From positions 1 through 36,326 of the forward strand of contig JAAXQN010000157.1 in assembly GCA_012974305.1 (NCBI GenBank): 36,326 bases of DNA, written 5' to 3'. The position numbers were made by a program, and so were the translations under genes. The notes under the pieces were generated by a model. That model worked only from the letters and a program-made list of their open reading frames with translations. It had not been told where the DNA came from and searched no databases. The stretch comes from Candidatus Methylomirabilis sp. (GTDB taxonomy: Bacteria; Methylomirabilota; Methylomirabilia; Methylomirabilales; CSP1-5). Of the stretch, positions 1 to 7,590 are shown piece after piece. Position 1 is the first letter of the stretch. Each line of letters begins with the position of its first letter.

Positions 1-1972
1 GATCCTCCCCCTCGCTCTCCACCCAGATCTCGCCCCCCTGAAGCTCCACGAGCCGTTTGGCTAGGGAGAGACCAAGACCGACTCCAGGGATCCGGCGGGC
101 GACAGCGTTCTCCCCTCGTCCAAAGGGGTCAAAGATCCGCCCCCGATCCTCCGGGCGGATTCCAATGCCGTTATCCTTCACAGAGACGGCAATGGTATCG
201 GAATCCTTAACGCGGGCTGCCATGACGACCTCGCCTCCTTCGGGCGTGAACTTGATTGCATTAGAGACCACATTCAGGAGGATCTGTCTGAACTGGTGGA
301 GATCACCCCGGATTGGCGGGAGTCCTGACTCTCCGTCGACTACGAACCTGATCCCGTGTTGCGTCGCTTGAGGAGCCATGAGGGCACCCACCTCCTCCAT
401 GACAACGAGGGGACTAAACTCGTCGCAGAAGATGGTCCTTCGACCGGCATCGACGGCGGCGAGTTCCAGCAGGTCATTGGCCAACTTCAAGATGTGCTGG
501 GCGCTGCCATAGATATTTTGCAGATACTGCTGCTGGCGTGCGGTGAGGGGGCCGACCCGCTTATCCTGAAGAAGCTCGGCGTACCCCAGAATCCCCGTGA
601 GCGGTGTCCTAACTTCCTGGGAGAGGTGGGAGAGGAACTTATTCTTGTGGCTATTGACCTCGAGGAGTTGGTGGTTCTTCTGCACCAGCTGATCATGGAG
701 CCGGGCGTTTTCCAATGCCGTGGCCGCATGATTGGCAATCGCGGACAGGAGGGCAAGATCTGCCTCCCCGAAGGGGGTTCGGTCGATCCGGTTAATCAGC
801 TGAATCACCCCGAGAACCCTGTCTGCGGTTTTCACCGGCACGCAAAGCATGGAACGAGTCACGAAGCCGGTCATGGCATCAACCTTGGATGAAAAGAGCG
901 GGTGTTTCCTGACGTCGGGGAGCACGAGCGCTTCACCGGTAGAGGCAACCCAGCCGGCGATCCCCTCTTCCGCCGCGATGCGCAGCCCCTGGAGCAACTC
1001 ACGCCCCTCCCCCAGGACCACCGCGAAGGTCATTTCTCCCGTCTCCTCCCGGAGGAGGAGGGAGCCGGCCTCAACCTTCATCAGCTCCCCCACCTGCTCC
1101 ATCACCAATTTGAGAAGTACAGGAAAATCCAGTGTGGACGTGAAGGCCGACGTAACCTGGTTGAGTACCGAAAGTTCGTGAAGCCGCTGGTGGACAGGGC
1201 TAATATCCTGGAGGATCATGACCCCGCCGGCCGCTTTGTCCTCATCCACCAGGCCGGTCATGGTCACCTTAAGGACCCGCTCGCTATGTGGAAATTCGAA
1301 CTCCTCCCGCCCTCCAGACCGTTCCATCCGCCGAACCGCTTCCGGGATCGGATCACCAAAGATGGAAAAGATGGAGATCCCCACAAGCTCGGTTTCCGAT
1401 CGCCCGAGAAGGTGGACACCAGCCGGATTGACGTACACCACCTGATGGGACTCGTTAAACTCGATGACGGCTTCTCCGATCGCCGCCAGCAACGTGTCCA
1501 GGTGTCTTTTTATTGAAAGGAGCTCTCGGGCGAGGACCGGGGGTCGTTGCTCCTGAAGACCAACCACGACCGGGGAACCTGGTTCCACCCCGTCTGTTTC
1601 GAATCGCCGGATCACCTCCAGGAGGTCCGCTACCATGCCATCCATTCGGCCCTTGGCAATGTAGGCATTCGCCCCTACCTCTTGCAGGTCCTGAAAGCTG
1701 GCAAGACCCTCGGCCATCGTCGCGGTGACCATGACGACGGGGATGTTACTCAGTTGCGGATCTTCCCGGACGTGGCGGCAGAGTTGACGGCCATCCATCA
1801 CGGGCATGATGAAATCCGTCACGATGAGATCAGGGGTAGAGAGCCGCGCTTGGTCCAACGCCTCCAGACCATTTCGAGCCTTGGAAACGCGAAAGCCCTC
1901 CTCTCCCAGAGCGTCTCCGACTCCCTCGAGGATGAGCTCGTCGTTGTCAACGATGAGGATTTCCTTCAGCAC
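1..1972 (-). CDS. Hybrid sensor protein REC-PAS-GAF-HisKA-HATPase (3' end outside window)
   Basis: Translating the minus strand gives about 657 codons open to the window edge. Order seen: receiver domain (ILIVDNDE, phospho-acceptor Asp in TDFIMPVMDG, VTAT, YIAKG), PAS domain (AVIEFNESHQVVYVNPAG), GAF domain (EEGIAGWVASTGEALVLPDVR ... VLGVIQLINR), dimerisation helix and HATPase_c with N box (LLNVVSNAIKF), DNGIGI, IFDPFGRG and GVGLGLSLAKRLV. The start is GTG at 1972, 6 nt after AAAGG; an in-frame TTG lies at 1992. The canonical H-box (SHELRTPL) reads SQEVRTPL: the phospho-acceptor His codon is CAG (617-619). Receiver and ATPase residues look intact, so loss of autophosphorylation is inferred, not shown. 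A two-component role is certain by domains; the stimulus is unknown. Confidence 0.9.
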   Translation of the reverse strand, partial: MLKEILIVDNDELILEGVGDALGEEGFRVSKARNGLEALDQARLSTPDLIVTDFIMPVMDGRQLCRHVREDPQLSNIPVVMVTATMAEGLASFQDLQEVGANAYIAKGRMDGMVADLLEVIRRFETDGVEPGSPVVVGLQEQRPPVLARELLSIKRHLDTLLAAIGEAVIEFNESHQVVYVNPAGVHLLGRSETELVGISIFSIFGDPIPEAVRRMERSGGREEFEFPHSERVLKVTMTGLVDEDKAAGGVMILQDISPVHQRLHELSVLNQVTSAFTSTLDFPVLLKLVMEQVGELMKVEAGSLLLREETGEMTFAVVLGEGRELLQGLRIAAEEGIAGWVASTGEALVLPDVRKHPLFSSKVDAMTGFVTRSMLCVPVKTADRVLGVIQLINRIDRTPFGEADLALLSAIANHAATALENARLHDQLVQKNHQLLEVNSHKNKFLSHLSQEVRTPLTGILGYAELLQDKRVGPLTARQQQYLQNIYGSAQHILKLANDLLELAAVDAGRRTIFCDEFSPLVVMEEVGALMAPQATQHGIRFVVDGESGLPPIRGDLHQFRQILLNVVSNAIKFTPEGGEVVMAARVKDSDTIAVSVKDNGIGIRPEDRGRIFDPFGRGENAVARRIPGVGLGLSLAKRLVELQGGEIWVESEGED

Positions 1973-2012
1973 GCGATGCCTTTGGCGAGAATTGGAATTC
2001 AAATCCGCTAAG

Positions 2013-2297
2013 GAATGTAGCAAGCTTTGTGCCACTTAGTGGTGCCTGAGGGGGGAGCCTTGCGCGTGCAACATACGCAAAATAAAGGGGCGAATCCTGT
2101 AGGATTCGCCCCGAGCAGATGTTGGTGGAGGCGGTGGGCCATCCGGGCCCATTGGTGAAGTAGGGTGCAAAATGTAAAGCTTCGACCCCCAATCCCGACC
2201 GCTGCGCGGACGTTAGCAACACCAGGCAGTGACTTGATGGTGCGGCCAGCTACCGGGAGTTTGCGGCACGACAGCTTTCGTTCCTGTGAACCCTTGC
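2013..2297. other. Intergenic region between the Fic gene and the sensor kinase
   Basis: No credible coding potential was seen; open frames here are overlaps of the neighbouring genes. It holds the hairpin terminator at 2087-2112 and presumably the promoter of the sensor kinase, for which I see no clear -35/-10 pair. Confidence 0.4.
2087..2112 (-). terminator. Intrinsic terminator after the Fic gene
   Basis: A 12-bp perfect inverted repeat (GGGGCGAATCCT / AGGATTCGCCCC) with a very short loop. Read on the minus strand it is followed by TTTATTTT, so it terminates transcripts from the Fic gene upstream (2298-3854). Confidence 0.75.
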
Positions 2298-3854
2298 CTA
2301 CTCGTCGGGTACTCTGGGCACGGGGCGGCCCTCGAGCCGGGCTTGGACCAGACGGGCCAGGAAGGCCGCGAACTGCTCGATGTTCTGCTTTACGCTGGCG
2401 GCTTCGAGCGCCGCCATGTATTCGTTGCGTCCCTCGACCGGCAGCACAGTCCACGGATAGCCGCCGGCGGCGAGCATGACATTCATCAGAAATCGGCCCA
2501 TACGGCCATTGCCGTCCATATAGGGATGGATGTACACAAACACGAAATGACCCAATACGATCCGCACGGACGGCTCTTCCTCCTCCCGCAGCAGATCGAA
2601 AAACGCCGGCATAAAATCGCGTACCGCCTCGTGGCGGGGAGGCACGTGCTTCGAGCGCCGGATATAGACCTGGTCGCTGCGGTAGCCTGCGAGGTCGGCT
2701 GCCCCGATGATTCCGGCGGTTACACTCGGTGTAAAGAGCTCCCGGTACCAATCGCCATGGTCACCATCAACGACTGCACCCGGGTTGTCGCCCCCGAGCA
2801 CCTTGCGCACGCTTTCCCTGACAGCCTGATAGGCCTGCCAATAACCGCGCGCCGCAAGCGCGTTGCGGTGTTCGCGGTCATCCTCGTCATCATCGGGGTT
2901 CCACGCGCCGGTGCGCACGCGCTCGATGAGGGCCGGGCTGACCCGGTATCCCTCGATCGACAGCGAATGGTAGGCGTCGGTGACATAGATGTCTTCGACG
3001 ACCTTCATATACGCATTGATGTCGGCAACTGGCCCCGGTGCGGCGGGGAACATCTCCATCACCGTCTTCCGCATCTGCTGCCACATCAGGCGAACGCGGT
3101 TAACGTAGGGCGATTGTTCGCGCGCCGGTAGAGCCAGCGCGGGTCGGTCACTGAACGGATCATTCTCGCGCACGTCATAGCCAGCTGCCCGCATCGTCTT
3201 GAGGATGTCGTCGGCGATGCGCGCGCGCCCGATATTCCGGAACGCCCCAGCAAGGCGGCCCGCCAGCGCGCTGTGGCCGCCGGCCAGCAGCAGGGCTAGG
3301 ACATCCGAAGCATCACGCACCATGGCAAGCGCGGCGCGCGCATCGGTCGCCCTTTGCGGGAAGTATCCCGGGGGACAGGCGATCAGCGCAGCCGGCAAAG
3401 AGAACAGGCGCAGACCTTCTTTCTCTTCCCGTTGTCCTTCCGCCGGTAGGGCAAGCCGGACATCGAACAGAGAGGTGTCGTGTGGTAGCGGCGTGACGCG
3501 GTTGCGCGCCTTCGGCGAGCGGACGAGCAGTTGGTGCGGCACCGCCCGGTTGCCGACATGCAGAGACAGAGATCGCTCGGGCGATAAGGACCATTCCGTC
3601 CCGAACCGCTCGTTCAGGTAGGCCGCGCAGAAGTCCCAGAAGGAGGCATACCAGGTCGTACTTTCCCCGCCAGCTCCATCCGGCCGGGCCGGGATGTACC
3701 AGCCCTTTATCACCTGGTGCAAGAACCCGTTCCGCAAGAGCCGCTCCCGATGGGTGCGGCTCAGGTAGGCGGAGCGGATGGCGACCACACCGCGCTCTTG
3801 AAGCTTTCTTAGAGCTCTAAGGGAGTCAGCCAGTTTTTCCTGCGGTCTTGCCAT
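2298..3854 (-). CDS. Fic family AMPylase with N-terminal AbiEi-like winged-helix domain
   Basis: 518 aa. Residues about 5-60 resemble the winged-helix/antitoxin domain of AbiEi-type proteins (ALRKLQERGVVAIRSAYL ... GWYIP). The C-terminal half is a Fic domain with the full catalytic motif HPYMDGNGRMGR (residues 443-454; catalytic His443). An upstream SLSIEG (297-302) matches the (S/T)xxxE(G/N) inhibitory helix, so this is a class II, self-inhibited Fic enzyme that would transfer AMP or another phosphate-containing group to a protein target. The gene stands alone, between a terminator and a 120-bp direct-repeat array directly upstream of its start. Inference: the N-terminal winged helix may bind that array and autoregulate, giving a one-protein toxin-antitoxin-like unit. 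No Shine-Dalgarno is obvious before the ATG. Confidence 0.88.
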   Translation of the reverse strand: MARPQEKLADSLRALRKLQERGVVAIRSAYLSRTHRERLLRNGFLHQVIKGWYIPARPDGAGGESTTWYASFWDFCAAYLNERFGTEWSLSPERSLSLHVGNRAVPHQLLVRSPKARNRVTPLPHDTSLFDVRLALPAEGQREEKEGLRLFSLPAALIACPPGYFPQRATDARAALAMVRDASDVLALLLAGGHSALAGRLAGAFRNIGRARIADDILKTMRAAGYDVRENDPFSDRPALALPAREQSPYVNRVRLMWQQMRKTVMEMFPAAPGPVADINAYMKVVEDIYVTDAYHSLSIEGYRVSPALIERVRTGAWNPDDDEDDREHRNALAARGYWQAYQAVRESVRKVLGGDNPGAVVDGDHGDWYRELFTPSVTAGIIGAADLAGYRSDQVYIRRSKHVPPRHEAVRDFMPAFFDLLREEEEPSVRIVLGHFVFVYIHPYMDGNGRMGRFLMNVMLAAGGYPWTVLPVEGRNEYMAALEAASVKQNIEQFAAFLARLVQARLEGRPVPRVPDE

Positions 3855-3864
3855 GGTCGTGCTA

Positions 3865-3984
3865 TATTTCGCTTATCGTGCTGTGCAGTTTTTAGCTTTT
3901 TCTGCCAAAACTCTTATAGCTTATAGTGTTGTATCATTTTAAGCTTATTATGTCGAGCAAAATTTAGCTTATCCAGTTATATCA
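3865..3984 (-). promoter_or_regulatory. Five 24-bp direct repeats upstream of the Fic gene
   Basis: Core GCTTAT begins at 3871, 3919, 3943 and 3967 with GCTTTT at 3895, i.e. exactly every 24 bp. Each core is preceded by an A/T-rich hexamer, and the fourth base after each core is G in all five units. The array is AT-rich in a GC-rich genome and ends about 10 bp before the Fic start codon. It is probably an operator/promoter array for the Fic gene; this role is inferred. Confidence 0.7.
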
Positions 3985-4012
3985 TGGTTTTGGGTCACTA
4001 TAAGGCCTTGAT

Positions 4013-4376
4013 TCACCTCAATTCCGCCCACTGATTCCCCTGAAATACTCGCGGCGTCTTAGCGGTTTCCTCGCCCCTTTCGGAATCCCGCCTGTGGCGG
4101 GAAGGGGTAAAGGGGACATTAGAGTTTTCCTGGTCCTTGCGTGGCCGCCCGGGGGGGCTGCAGACTGGCCTCGAGCCCGAGGTCCTGCGCGGTCTGAACC
4201 GCCCACGCCTCGCTCCCAAAGGAGGTGCCCCGGTTGACGCTCCGTCGGACGCGTTCCAGCTCGGTTTCCGTCATAGCCTCGCTCACCCAGGCGACCCAAT
4301 CCGCCGGCCAGGGCACGGGGTCGGGACAGGTCTCCGCCCTCCCCCACTTCTCCAGACTCGACCGCTCAGACACCAT
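4013..4376 (-). pseudogene. Truncated, frameshifted REP-associated tyrosine transposase (RAYT/TnpREP)
   Basis: The fragment WPADWVAWVSEAMTETELE and RRSVNRGTSFGSEAWAVQTA followed by LGLEASLQP is the typical C-terminus of IS200-like REP-associated transposases. The N-terminal HUH/Tyr catalytic part is missing. The usual GRPRK ending (GRPRKDQENSNVP) is present one frame away, after a run of seven Cs on the minus strand (near 4151-4157), so there is a homopolymer frameshift as well. The remnant sits just beyond the terminator of ssrA, a common landing site. It is non-functional as it stands; exact borders are uncertain. Confidence 0.7.
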
Positions 4377-4426
4377 CCGACGCGCGAGGAGCGGCTCCCC
4401 AGGCGCAGATGGCCTGCCAAAAGCAA

Positions 4427-4460
4427 GCGGGGAAAGCTCTCGTCAGAAAGCTTTCCCCGC
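4427..4460 (-). terminator. Intrinsic terminator of ssrA
   Basis: A 12-bp perfect stem (GCGGGGAAAGCT / AGCTTTCCCCGC) lies immediately 3' of the tmRNA end; on the minus strand it is followed by TTGCTTTTGG. Confidence 0.8.
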
Positions 4461-4468
4461 GCGTCGAA

Positions 4469-4822
4469 TGGTGGAGGCGGCGGGAGTCGAACCCGCGTCC
4501 GAGAACAGGCCCATAAAGGCTTCTACATGCTTAGCCTGTGTTTTTTGTCTCGCCAGTAAACGCCCCCACAGGAAGGGTCACTTACCGGCCAGCCCTTTAA
4601 GTCTCGCCCTTCTCCCCCGGGCCGGAGAAGAAAAGCCAGCTCACCTATATGACGCCTTCCCTTCCCCGGTAAGCGAGGAAAGGTGGGCGTGGCTGCTCGT
4701 TAGGCAGCCAGTGCCAGCTGTTGGTTGGCAGTTGTGTGTTTCCCATCTGTTTTACGAGGAAGATGGGACCTCGGCATGCCGCCTCTACTAACCATTGTCC
4801 CCGTCGAAACCCTTTCGCCCCC
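4469..4822 (-). ncRNA. ssrA: Transfer-messenger RNA (tmRNA, SsrA)
   Basis: About 354 nt. The 5' end GGGGGCGAAAGGGTTTCGACG and the 3' end GGTTCGACTCCCGCCGCCTCCACCA (in pieces) form the tRNA-like domain; GGGGGCG pairs with CGCCTCC with one G-U pair, and CCA is encoded. The tag frame at 4700-4744 reads GKHTTANQQLALAA followed by TAA, starting with a GGG resume codon. It ends in the ALAA degron and resembles the GK-initial tag of Bacillus. tmRNA rescues stalled ribosomes with SmpB, whose gene lies directly upstream. Confidence 0.96.
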
Positions 4823-4828
4823 CTTTCT

Positions 4829-4940
4829 GCCGACCACCGATCACCGTTGACCGCTTTGATTCGGACATAGATCATTGGTTCACGGTCGTCGGTCATCGGT
4901 TCACGGTCATCGGTCGTCGGTTATCGGTCGTCGGTCATCG
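4829..4940. repeat. Heptameric tandem array between smpB and ssrA
   Basis: Strict 7-nt period (accgatc, accgttg ... gttcacg, gtcgtcg, gtcatcg, gtcatcg, gtcgtcg). The first units are ACCG-oriented and later ones CGGT-oriented, so the array flips strand. It fills the whole smpB-ssrA gap and includes the smpB stop codon. Confidence 0.8.
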
Positions 4941-5390
4941 GGCTCTCTTAAGTGCGTCGGCGATTTCTCGTTCCTGGGTCCGGCGCTTCAGGTCTTCCCG
5001 TTTATCGTACTGTTTCTTCCCCCGGCACAGGGCTAACTCCACTTTGACCCGGCCGTTTTTCAGATAGAGACTCAGCGGAACAAGGGTTAGCCCCTTCTCC
5101 TGCACCTTTCCGATCAGCCGCCGAATCTCCGCCCGGTGCAGGAGGAGCTTCCGGCGCCGAAGCGGTTCATGGTTGAACCGGTTGGCTGGCGTGTACGGGC
5201 TGATGTGGCAATTTCGAAGAAACACCTCCCCACCCTCCACGGCCCCATAGCCGTCCCGCAGATTCGCCCGTCCCTCTCGGAGCGACTTTACCTCAGTTCC
5301 CGTGAGGGCGATGCCGGCTTCAAACGCCTCATCGATGTGGTAGTCGTGGTAGGCCTTCCGATTCGTGGTAAGTACCTTCCCATGCGCCAT
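4935..5390 (-). CDS. smpB: SsrA-binding protein SmpB
   Basis: 151 aa, the usual SmpB length. It shows the OB-fold hallmarks [33 protein letters not shown] and LIPLSLYL-type [19 protein letters not shown], and the basic C-terminal tail ([20 protein letters not shown]) that inserts into the mRNA channel. It binds tmRNA (gene 112 bp downstream) and delivers it with EF-Tu to stalled ribosomes. The stop codon lies inside a heptamer array. Start ATG at 5390 fits the family. Confidence 0.97.
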   Translation of the reverse strand: MAHGKVLTTNRKAYHDYHIDEAFEAGIALTGTEVKSLREGRANLRDGYGAVEGGEVFLRNCHISPYTPANRFNHEPLRRRKLLLHRAEIRRLIGKVQEKGLTLVPLSLYLKNGRVKVELALCRGKKQYDKREDLKRRTQEREIADALKRAR

Positions 5391-5470
5391 ATTTTCTTAC
5401 CCCTTAGCAGTCTCCAGCCTTCTAATAATAAGCTGTTTTGCCGCTTTTTGCAAGTCAACGCCCCCGCCGT

Positions 5471-6352
5471 TCAGGCCTCGCGACCCGGTCCCCACAACAC
5501 CCAAGGGCCCGGGAGCGCCCGGATCGGCACCCCCCGTGAGATGAATCCCTTGGCGGCGAGGCGTACAAGTGCCCCCTCGACTTCCCCCACGGACAGGTCA
5601 AGGAGGCGGGCCATGGTCCGCTCCTGACTCGCGATGACAATCTTGAGGTATGCCTTTAATAACTGGAGAATCGCTTCATCCCGCGAAAGTTCCTCCCCCC
5701 TCTTCACCTGTTCGGGTAACCAGTGGTCCAGGAAGTCCCAGCGATAGCTGAATGTGGGTTCGTAGATTTCCTCTATCTTGACCACCCAGAGCTTTCGCTG
5801 AAGCTCCGCCATGGCCCTCTCGAATTGAGGGGTCTGTACCGGGCTTCCGAGACCGGCACGACGCCGAAGCTCACCAGTCTCCAGAGGATGCCGTTCCATC
5901 AAGGCATCCATGAGCTGGAGCGCAGGTCGGCTCAGACGGCCGTCCCGGTAGTCGAACAGGTAATCACCGCTCCGCCTGCCGTTCCGGATCAAGGCCACGA
6001 AGGCGGGCAAGATTTCACGCGACACCAGCGTCGGCTTTCCCTTGAGGAGCTTCCCATAATAGACGAGGCGCTTGGCCGGGAGGCTGTCTTTCAGCTCCCA
6101 GGTGAGGCCAACCGCCGAATCATGGTGAGTATGTTTCGGCCAGCGGGGATGACGACGGCCGCATACCGCGACGTACAGGCAGGGGAGAATGTGGCCAAAG
6201 GTGCGGAAGGTAAAACAGAAGCCGACTTCCTCAATGAATCGGAGGGCGTGCTTTTCAGTCCGAACTCTGAGATGGGGAAGGCGGTGAAAGGCCCGGTCCC
6301 TCAGTCTTTCCAAGGCCGCCCGCGTCAGCGGTGGATGCCTCTGCCGCTTCAT
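5471..6352 (-). CDS. AlkZ-related winged-helix protein (putative DNA glycosylase family)
   Basis: 293 aa. The central part (RFIEEVGFCFTF, KDSLPAKRLVYYGKLLKGKPTLVS, LPAFVALI) and the following helical repeats match the AlkZ-related/HTH_42-like proteins, distant relatives of the AlkZ/YcaQ interstrand-crosslink glycosylases. I do not see a convincing QxD/QxQ catalytic motif, so activity is uncertain. The start lies 4 bp after the stop of the DGQHR gene, so the two form one transcription unit; a shared DNA-repair or DNA-modification role is inferred. Confidence 0.65.
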   Translation of the reverse strand: MKRQRHPPLTRAALERLRDRAFHRLPHLRVRTEKHALRFIEEVGFCFTFRTFGHILPCLYVAVCGRRHPRWPKHTHHDSAVGLTWELKDSLPAKRLVYYGKLLKGKPTLVSREILPAFVALIRNGRRSGDYLFDYRDGRLSRPALQLMDALMERHPLETGELRRRAGLGSPVQTPQFERAMAELQRKLWVVKIEEIYEPTFSYRWDFLDHWLPEQVKRGEELSRDEAILQLLKAYLKIVIASQERTMARLLDLSVGEVEGALVRLAAKGFISRGVPIRALPGPWVLWGPGREA

Positions 6353-6356
6353 CTCG

Positions 6357-7481
6357 CTAGCGGTGTCGCAGGCCGTCTCGCAGTTCTCGAACTAGCGTCT
6401 CTACAGTGCCCCGCGTTCCACCGGCCAGTTTTTGACGCCACGGGCCCTCAGTCTCGAAGCGGCTGTCCCCGATTCGCTCTCTCCAAGGGGAGACAGCTTG
6501 GCGGATGGCGGCGGCATCGAACGGGTCCTTTTTAATTTCGCGGGAGGCTGCCATGACATCCGGCGAGACTCGCATAAAGGCTCTGAGCGCCGTTCCAGTC
6601 TTAATGCTGTACTTCCGCCCCGCCCAGGCCTGGGGAAATGTGCCTGCGATCGCCTTAAAATAATTCAAGAAGAAGCGGCGTGCGCCGTCACGGAGCTCCC
6701 GGGCCCGCTGCTCTCCACCAATCTTCCGTACGGTCTCGAGGAGCTCCACCATCTCGTCAGCCAAGGGTGCCTGAGAGACCTTGCCCCGCCCCACGCCCAG
6801 AATGCGGATCTCTCCTCGTAGGGGGGATGATTCTGTCTCGTTGAGCGCCCGGATGACATCATGGGCTAATGCCTGGTTCTCGTCAGCGTAAAGCCGCCGT
6901 CCGGCCAGGCTGATCAGGTGGGACGGGTTCAGACGCGTGTGCTTGGCGTTGATGGTGACGAACAGTTCCACGATTTGGCGGTCATCCAAGTTGTCAAAGA
7001 CGACGGCCGGGACCTCCATCGCTTTCAGTTCCTGGGCCGCGGCATGGAGGGCTAGCAGGCGATGTTGGCCATCGAGGGCTCGGAGGATACCCTGGTCTTC
7101 CGGAATCTGTAACAGTCCGAGGCTCGGGTTGGCCCCTCCTGGGGTGAATTTGAGCCGGCGCTCGGCGATGATGATCACTGCCCCGGGAATCGCCGGCAGG
7201 TTTCCCGCATCCTGACACTCCCGGTAGTACTGCAGCAGGTCCTCGATCTTACGACGGATTACGGGTCGCTGAAAGGCCCCCTCGCCCCGCGATATTCGCT
7301 TTTCTAAGAGTTCCCAGTTGATCCGCGAGGGGCGGCGCGGGAGCTTCGTTCGGGGTGCCTCGGGCGAGGCGTACCCTAAGACCTCGAATCGGACCAGTCG
7401 GTCAATGTCAGCCGCCGAAAAGGAAGCCTGATAAAATTCGACGCCGAACTGTCGAACCTTGTGAGCTGCAACCGTGATCAT
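6357..7481 (-). CDS. DGQHR domain protein (DndB-like family)
   Basis: 374 aa. It contains the defining motif LDGQHRLLAL, followed by FVTINAKHTRLNPSHLISLAGRR (read in two parts: FVTINAKHTRLN and PSHLISLAGRR) and a C-terminal NYFKAIAGTFPQAW segment typical of DGQHR proteins. Relatives include DndB, the regulator of phosphorothioate DNA modification, and proteins of other DNA-modification islands. No dnd, dpd or restriction genes are present here. Start ATG at 7479-7481 has GGGG about 11 nt upstream. It is the first gene of a two-gene unit with the AlkZ-related gene. Confidence 0.75.
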   Translation of the reverse strand: MITVAAHKVRQFGVEFYQASFSAADIDRLVRFEVLGYASPEAPRTKLPRRPSRINWELLEKRISRGEGAFQRPVIRRKIEDLLQYYRECQDAGNLPAIPGAVIIIAERRLKFTPGGANPSLGLLQIPEDQGILRALDGQHRLLALHAAAQELKAMEVPAVVFDNLDDRQIVELFVTINAKHTRLNPSHLISLAGRRLYADENQALAHDVIRALNETESSPLRGEIRILGVGRGKVSQAPLADEMVELLETVRKIGGEQRARELRDGARRFFLNYFKAIAGTFPQAWAGRKYSIKTGTALRAFMRVSPDVMAASREIKKDPFDAAAIRQAVSPWRERIGDSRFETEGPWRQKLAGGTRGTVETLVRELRDGLRHR

Positions 7482-7502
7482 CGCTCGCCATCCCCTTTTT
7501 CT

Positions 7503-7590
7503 GCAGTTCTCAGTTCACCGTTCTCAGTTCGTAGACGCCTCAACCCTTCGCCATCAACCGTGAACCGTGAACCCTGAACCATGAACCAGT
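7503..7590. repeat. Heptameric tandem array, gcvPB-DGQHR gap
   Basis: Twelve consecutive 7-nt units without phase break. The left half is nnnGTTC (gcagttc, tcagttc, accgttc, tcagttc), the right half nnTGAAC (cgtgaac, cgtgaac, cctgaac, catgaac), so the two halves are inverted copies. It starts at the gcvPB stop codon. Confidence 0.85.

Noticed and set aside
2008-2751. 247-codon minus-strand ORF
   Set aside because: Overlaps the C-terminal coding region of the Fic gene in another frame and has no family features.
4829-4940. CRISPR array
   Set aside because: Units are 7 nt without spacers; no direct repeats of CRISPR length and no cas genes in the window.
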